Source: Actinomycetota bacterium
GTDB taxonomy: Bacteria; Actinomycetota; Actinomycetes; Nanopelagicales; Nanopelagicaceae
Reading direction: 5' to 3'
Assembly (NCBI GenBank): GCA_947487595.1
Contig: CANKXJ010000046.1
Coordinates: 1-6,237 of the forward strand
DNA: 6,237 nt
Under the pieces are notes generated by a model, which saw nothing but the letters and a program-made list of their open reading frames with translations, did not search any database and was not told where the DNA came from. The position numbers and the translations under genes are program-made. This document shows, piece by piece, positions 4,833 through 6,237 of the stretch (positions are counted from its first letter, which is position 1; every line of letters starts with the position of its first letter).

Positions 4833-5954
4833 TCATCCACCCTTACCCAAGCAACTATCTATGTCTTGCGTCCGATGATTACTTATCGAGCGTTAGAGCT
4901 TGATGCCAATGCTGCACAGATTGGTTTGCTTGCATCGGTTTATGCACTCTTTCCAGTTTTGCTTGCACTTCAATTTGGTAAGTGGGTAGGGAGAATGGGT
5001 GAGGCTAAGTTCATCATTTTTGGAACCTTAGCGATGTTAGTAACCTCTGCAGGACTTATGGTTGCTAATTCAATTCTTTGGCTTTCAATCGCAGCAGCTT
5101 GCGCGGGCACTGCACACTTAGCGTGCATGGTGGGTGGGCAGTCCATGGTTGCACTTCGCGCACCGCGTGAGAGTTACGACAAATACTTTGGCTTCTACAC
5201 ATTCAGCGCATCAGTGGGGCACATGCTCGGTCCGATAGTTGCAGCCCTTGTTGCTGGATCAAATGGCAATCTTCCTAAATCAACATCTAATGCTTTTTTA
5301 CTTGGGGTTGTGTTAACAATTCTCGCCCTCTTTCCTGTCATTAGGTGGAGAAATGAGCGTCCAACAGTTGTTGCGCAGGAAAACTCTGAGGGCACATTTA
5401 AAACAGCGATTCACCTTGTTAAACGCCCAGGAATCCTTGCAGCTATCTATATTTCATTAGCGATCTCATCTGCTGCCGATGTTTTAGTTGTTTTCTTACC
5501 GCTTTTTGGAACTGAAAATAACTTCTCGCCTTATGCAGTGGGTGCGATTCTGGCGATTCGTGCAGGCACAACAATGCTTTCAAGGCTCTTTCTTGGAAGA
5601 CTGAGTGAACGATTCACAACCTTCCAACTGCTCTGGTGGAGCACGGTCATCTCAGTTATTTCATGTGCTGCAATGGCTTTTGCACACACACCACTCACAC
5701 TTGGACTTATTGTTTTTGTTGCAGGCTTCTCACTTGGCATCGGACAACCTTTAACGATGTCATTAGTTTCTCAAAAGACTCAAAGTGAGGAACGAGCATT
5801 AGCCGTCTCTGCCAGGTTGATGGGAAATCGATTAGGACAGTTTGTGGTGCCGGCAGCAGCCGGTATTGCAGCAGCGGCTTCTGGGGCAGGGGCCGTCTTT
5901 ATTGGCCTTGCAGTGCTTTTGGGTAGCTCGCTTTTCAGCGTGAAAAAAGAGTAG
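4788..5954 (+). CDS. Major facilitator superfamily transporter
   Basis: Predicted 12-helix secondary transporter of 388 residues, a common MFS length. Hydrophobic segments lie at about 12-33, 41-62, 73-92, 97-121, 135-157, 167-185, 213-238, 247-268, 281-298, 303-325, 345-362 and 364-384. The loop after helix 2 reads GKWVGRMGEAKF (64-75), a variant of MFS motif A, and the equivalent loop in the second half reads GRLSERF (270-276). A hydrophilic linker (about 186-208) separates the two halves. It begins on the base after the tctA stop, in the same frame and without a clear ribosome site, so translation probably depends on tctA. Position suggests a role with the same compound class, either a second uptake route or export of a related product, but subfamily and direction are not readable. 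It may end the operon, as a 115-base gap follows. Confidence 0.85.
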   Translation: MSSEKLLPWAKPLLISSTLTQATIYVLRPMITYRALELDANAAQIGLLASVYALFPVLLALQFGKWVGRMGEAKFIIFGTLAMLVTSAGLMVANSILWLSIAAACAGTAHLACMVGGQSMVALRAPRESYDKYFGFYTFSASVGHMLGPIVAALVAGSNGNLPKSTSNAFLLGVVLTILALFPVIRWRNERPTVVAQENSEGTFKTAIHLVKRPGILAAIYISLAISSAADVLVVFLPLFGTENNFSPYAVGAILAIRAGTTMLSRLFLGRLSERFTTFQLLWWSTVISVISCAAMAFAHTPLTLGLIVFVAGFSLGIGQPLTMSLVSQKTQSEERALAVSARLMGNRLGQFVVPAAAGIAAAASGAGAVFIGLAVLLGSSLFSVKKE

Positions 5955-5962
5955 ATGTGGCC

Positions 5963-5984
5963 TGAGTTACACCTATGTAATTCA
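5963..5984 (+). promoter_or_regulatory. Dyad between the MFS gene and infA
   Basis: TGAGTTACA (5963-5971) and TGTAATTCA (5976-5984) pair over the loop CCTA, nine pairs with one G-T. It lies nine bases after the MFS stop. Only a TTT follows and the stem is AT-rich, so as a terminator it would be weak; as DNA it looks like an operator with one mismatch. The rest of this gap (to 6069) holds only a weak promoter candidate. Confidence 0.4.
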
Positions 5985-6018
5985 TTTGGACCGATTTCCC
6001 TTATCTGAGCCCGCCCTC

Positions 6019-6024
6019 TAAACT
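6019..6024 (+). promoter_or_regulatory. Possible -10 box of an infA promoter
   Basis: TAAACT fits the TAnnnT pattern of actinobacterial housekeeping promoters and would give a leader of roughly 40 bases before the TTG at 6070. No convincing -35 hexamer lies 16-19 bases upstream. A promoter of its own is plausible because infA is an essential gene separated here from secY-adk-map. Confidence 0.27.
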
Positions 6025-6069
6025 ACGACTTCGCTTGTTTCACGCTCAGAACAGAAATGTGGTTACAGC

Positions 6070-6237
6070 TTGGCTAGTAAAGATGGTGCTATCGAAATGG
6101 AAGGCACTGTTGCTGAAGCTTTACCTAATGCAATGTTTCGCGTGGAGCTAACAAATGGACATAAAGTCCTTGCTCACATAAGCGGCAAGATGCGAAAGAA
6201 CTACATTCGTATTCTTCCTGCCGATCGTGTGATCGTG
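6070..6237 (+). CDS. infA: Translation initiation factor IF-1 (partial, N-terminal)
   Basis: Small OB-fold (S1-type) protein that binds the ribosomal A site and helps IF-2 and IF-3 form the 30S initiation complex. The 56 codons present read (M)ASKDGAIEMEGTVAEALP and then NAMFRVEL, NGHKVLAHISGKMR (30-42), YIRILPADRVIV (45-56), matching the highly conserved factor almost throughout. About 17 residues are missing beyond the right edge (usual length near 72). The start must be TTG at 6070: it yields the expected residue count before KDGAIE, and no in-frame ATG or GTG occurs nearby upstream. The ribosome site is poor (TGG at 6060-6062). A six-codon out-of-frame ORF from the ATG at 6057 overlaps this start. 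In actinobacteria infA normally leads into rpmJ, rpsM, rpsK and rpoA. Confidence 0.95.
   Translation, partial: MASKDGAIEMEGTVAEALPNAMFRVELTNGHKVLAHISGKMRKNYIRILPADRVIV

Noticed and set aside
5937..6046. AGCGTGAAA (5937-5945) and TTTCACGCT (6038-6046) as inverted repeats flanking the MFS-infA gap
   Set aside because: Nine bases with a spacer near 90 is within chance expectation for a window this size, and no element structure lies between them.

Overview
The window looks like chromosomal DNA of a streamlined actinobacterium with moderate, slightly AT-leaning base composition. A planktonic freshwater lineage of the acI / Nanopelagicales type is my best guess. The evidence is the order secY-adk-map-infA, the actinobacterial look of the IF-1 fragment (DGAIE...MEG...LPNAMFRVEL...ISGKMR..YIRILP.DRV), very tight gene packing, and third codon positions that favour A/T. 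The lineage is inferred from recalled sequence styles, not from a search.

Layout, all on the + strand: the last 32 codons of secY (1-99); adk, adenylate kinase with a four-cysteine zinc-type LID (99-731, overlapping secY by one base); map, type I methionine aminopeptidase (742-1554); a 106-base gap holding several inverted repeats; a tripartite tricarboxylate transporter operon of tctC (1661-2788, alternative start 1646), tctB (2789-3295, TTG start) and tctA (3288-4787); an MFS transporter (4788-5954); a 115-base gap with a dyad; and the first 56 codons of infA (6070-6237, TTG start). No stretch over 300 bases lacks a gene. I saw no tRNA, rRNA, CRISPR array, insertion sequence or minus-strand gene.

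Two gene sets share the window. secY, adk, map and infA are the housekeeping genes that usually link the spc and alpha ribosomal protein operons in actinobacteria. Between map and infA sits a complete secondary uptake system: an exported binding protein (TctC), a small and a large membrane subunit (TctB, TctA), and a 12-helix MFS permease butted directly against tctA. The substrate cannot be read from the sequence; the family carries organic acids and related small molecules.

The most interesting non-coding signal is RNA-scale structure at the gene junctions of the transporter operon. The strongest is a 14-pair GC-rich stem-loop with a six-base loop (2815-2848) wholly inside the first codons of tctB, 26 bases after the tctC stop. 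This is where binding-protein operons commonly carry an intergenic stem-loop or attenuator. Inverted repeats also lie at the tctC, tctB, tctA and MFS starts, and tctC/tctB and tctA/MFS are separated only by an in-frame TAA with no spacer. I suggest, as inference, that this compact operon has moved its expression-balancing structures into coding sequence.
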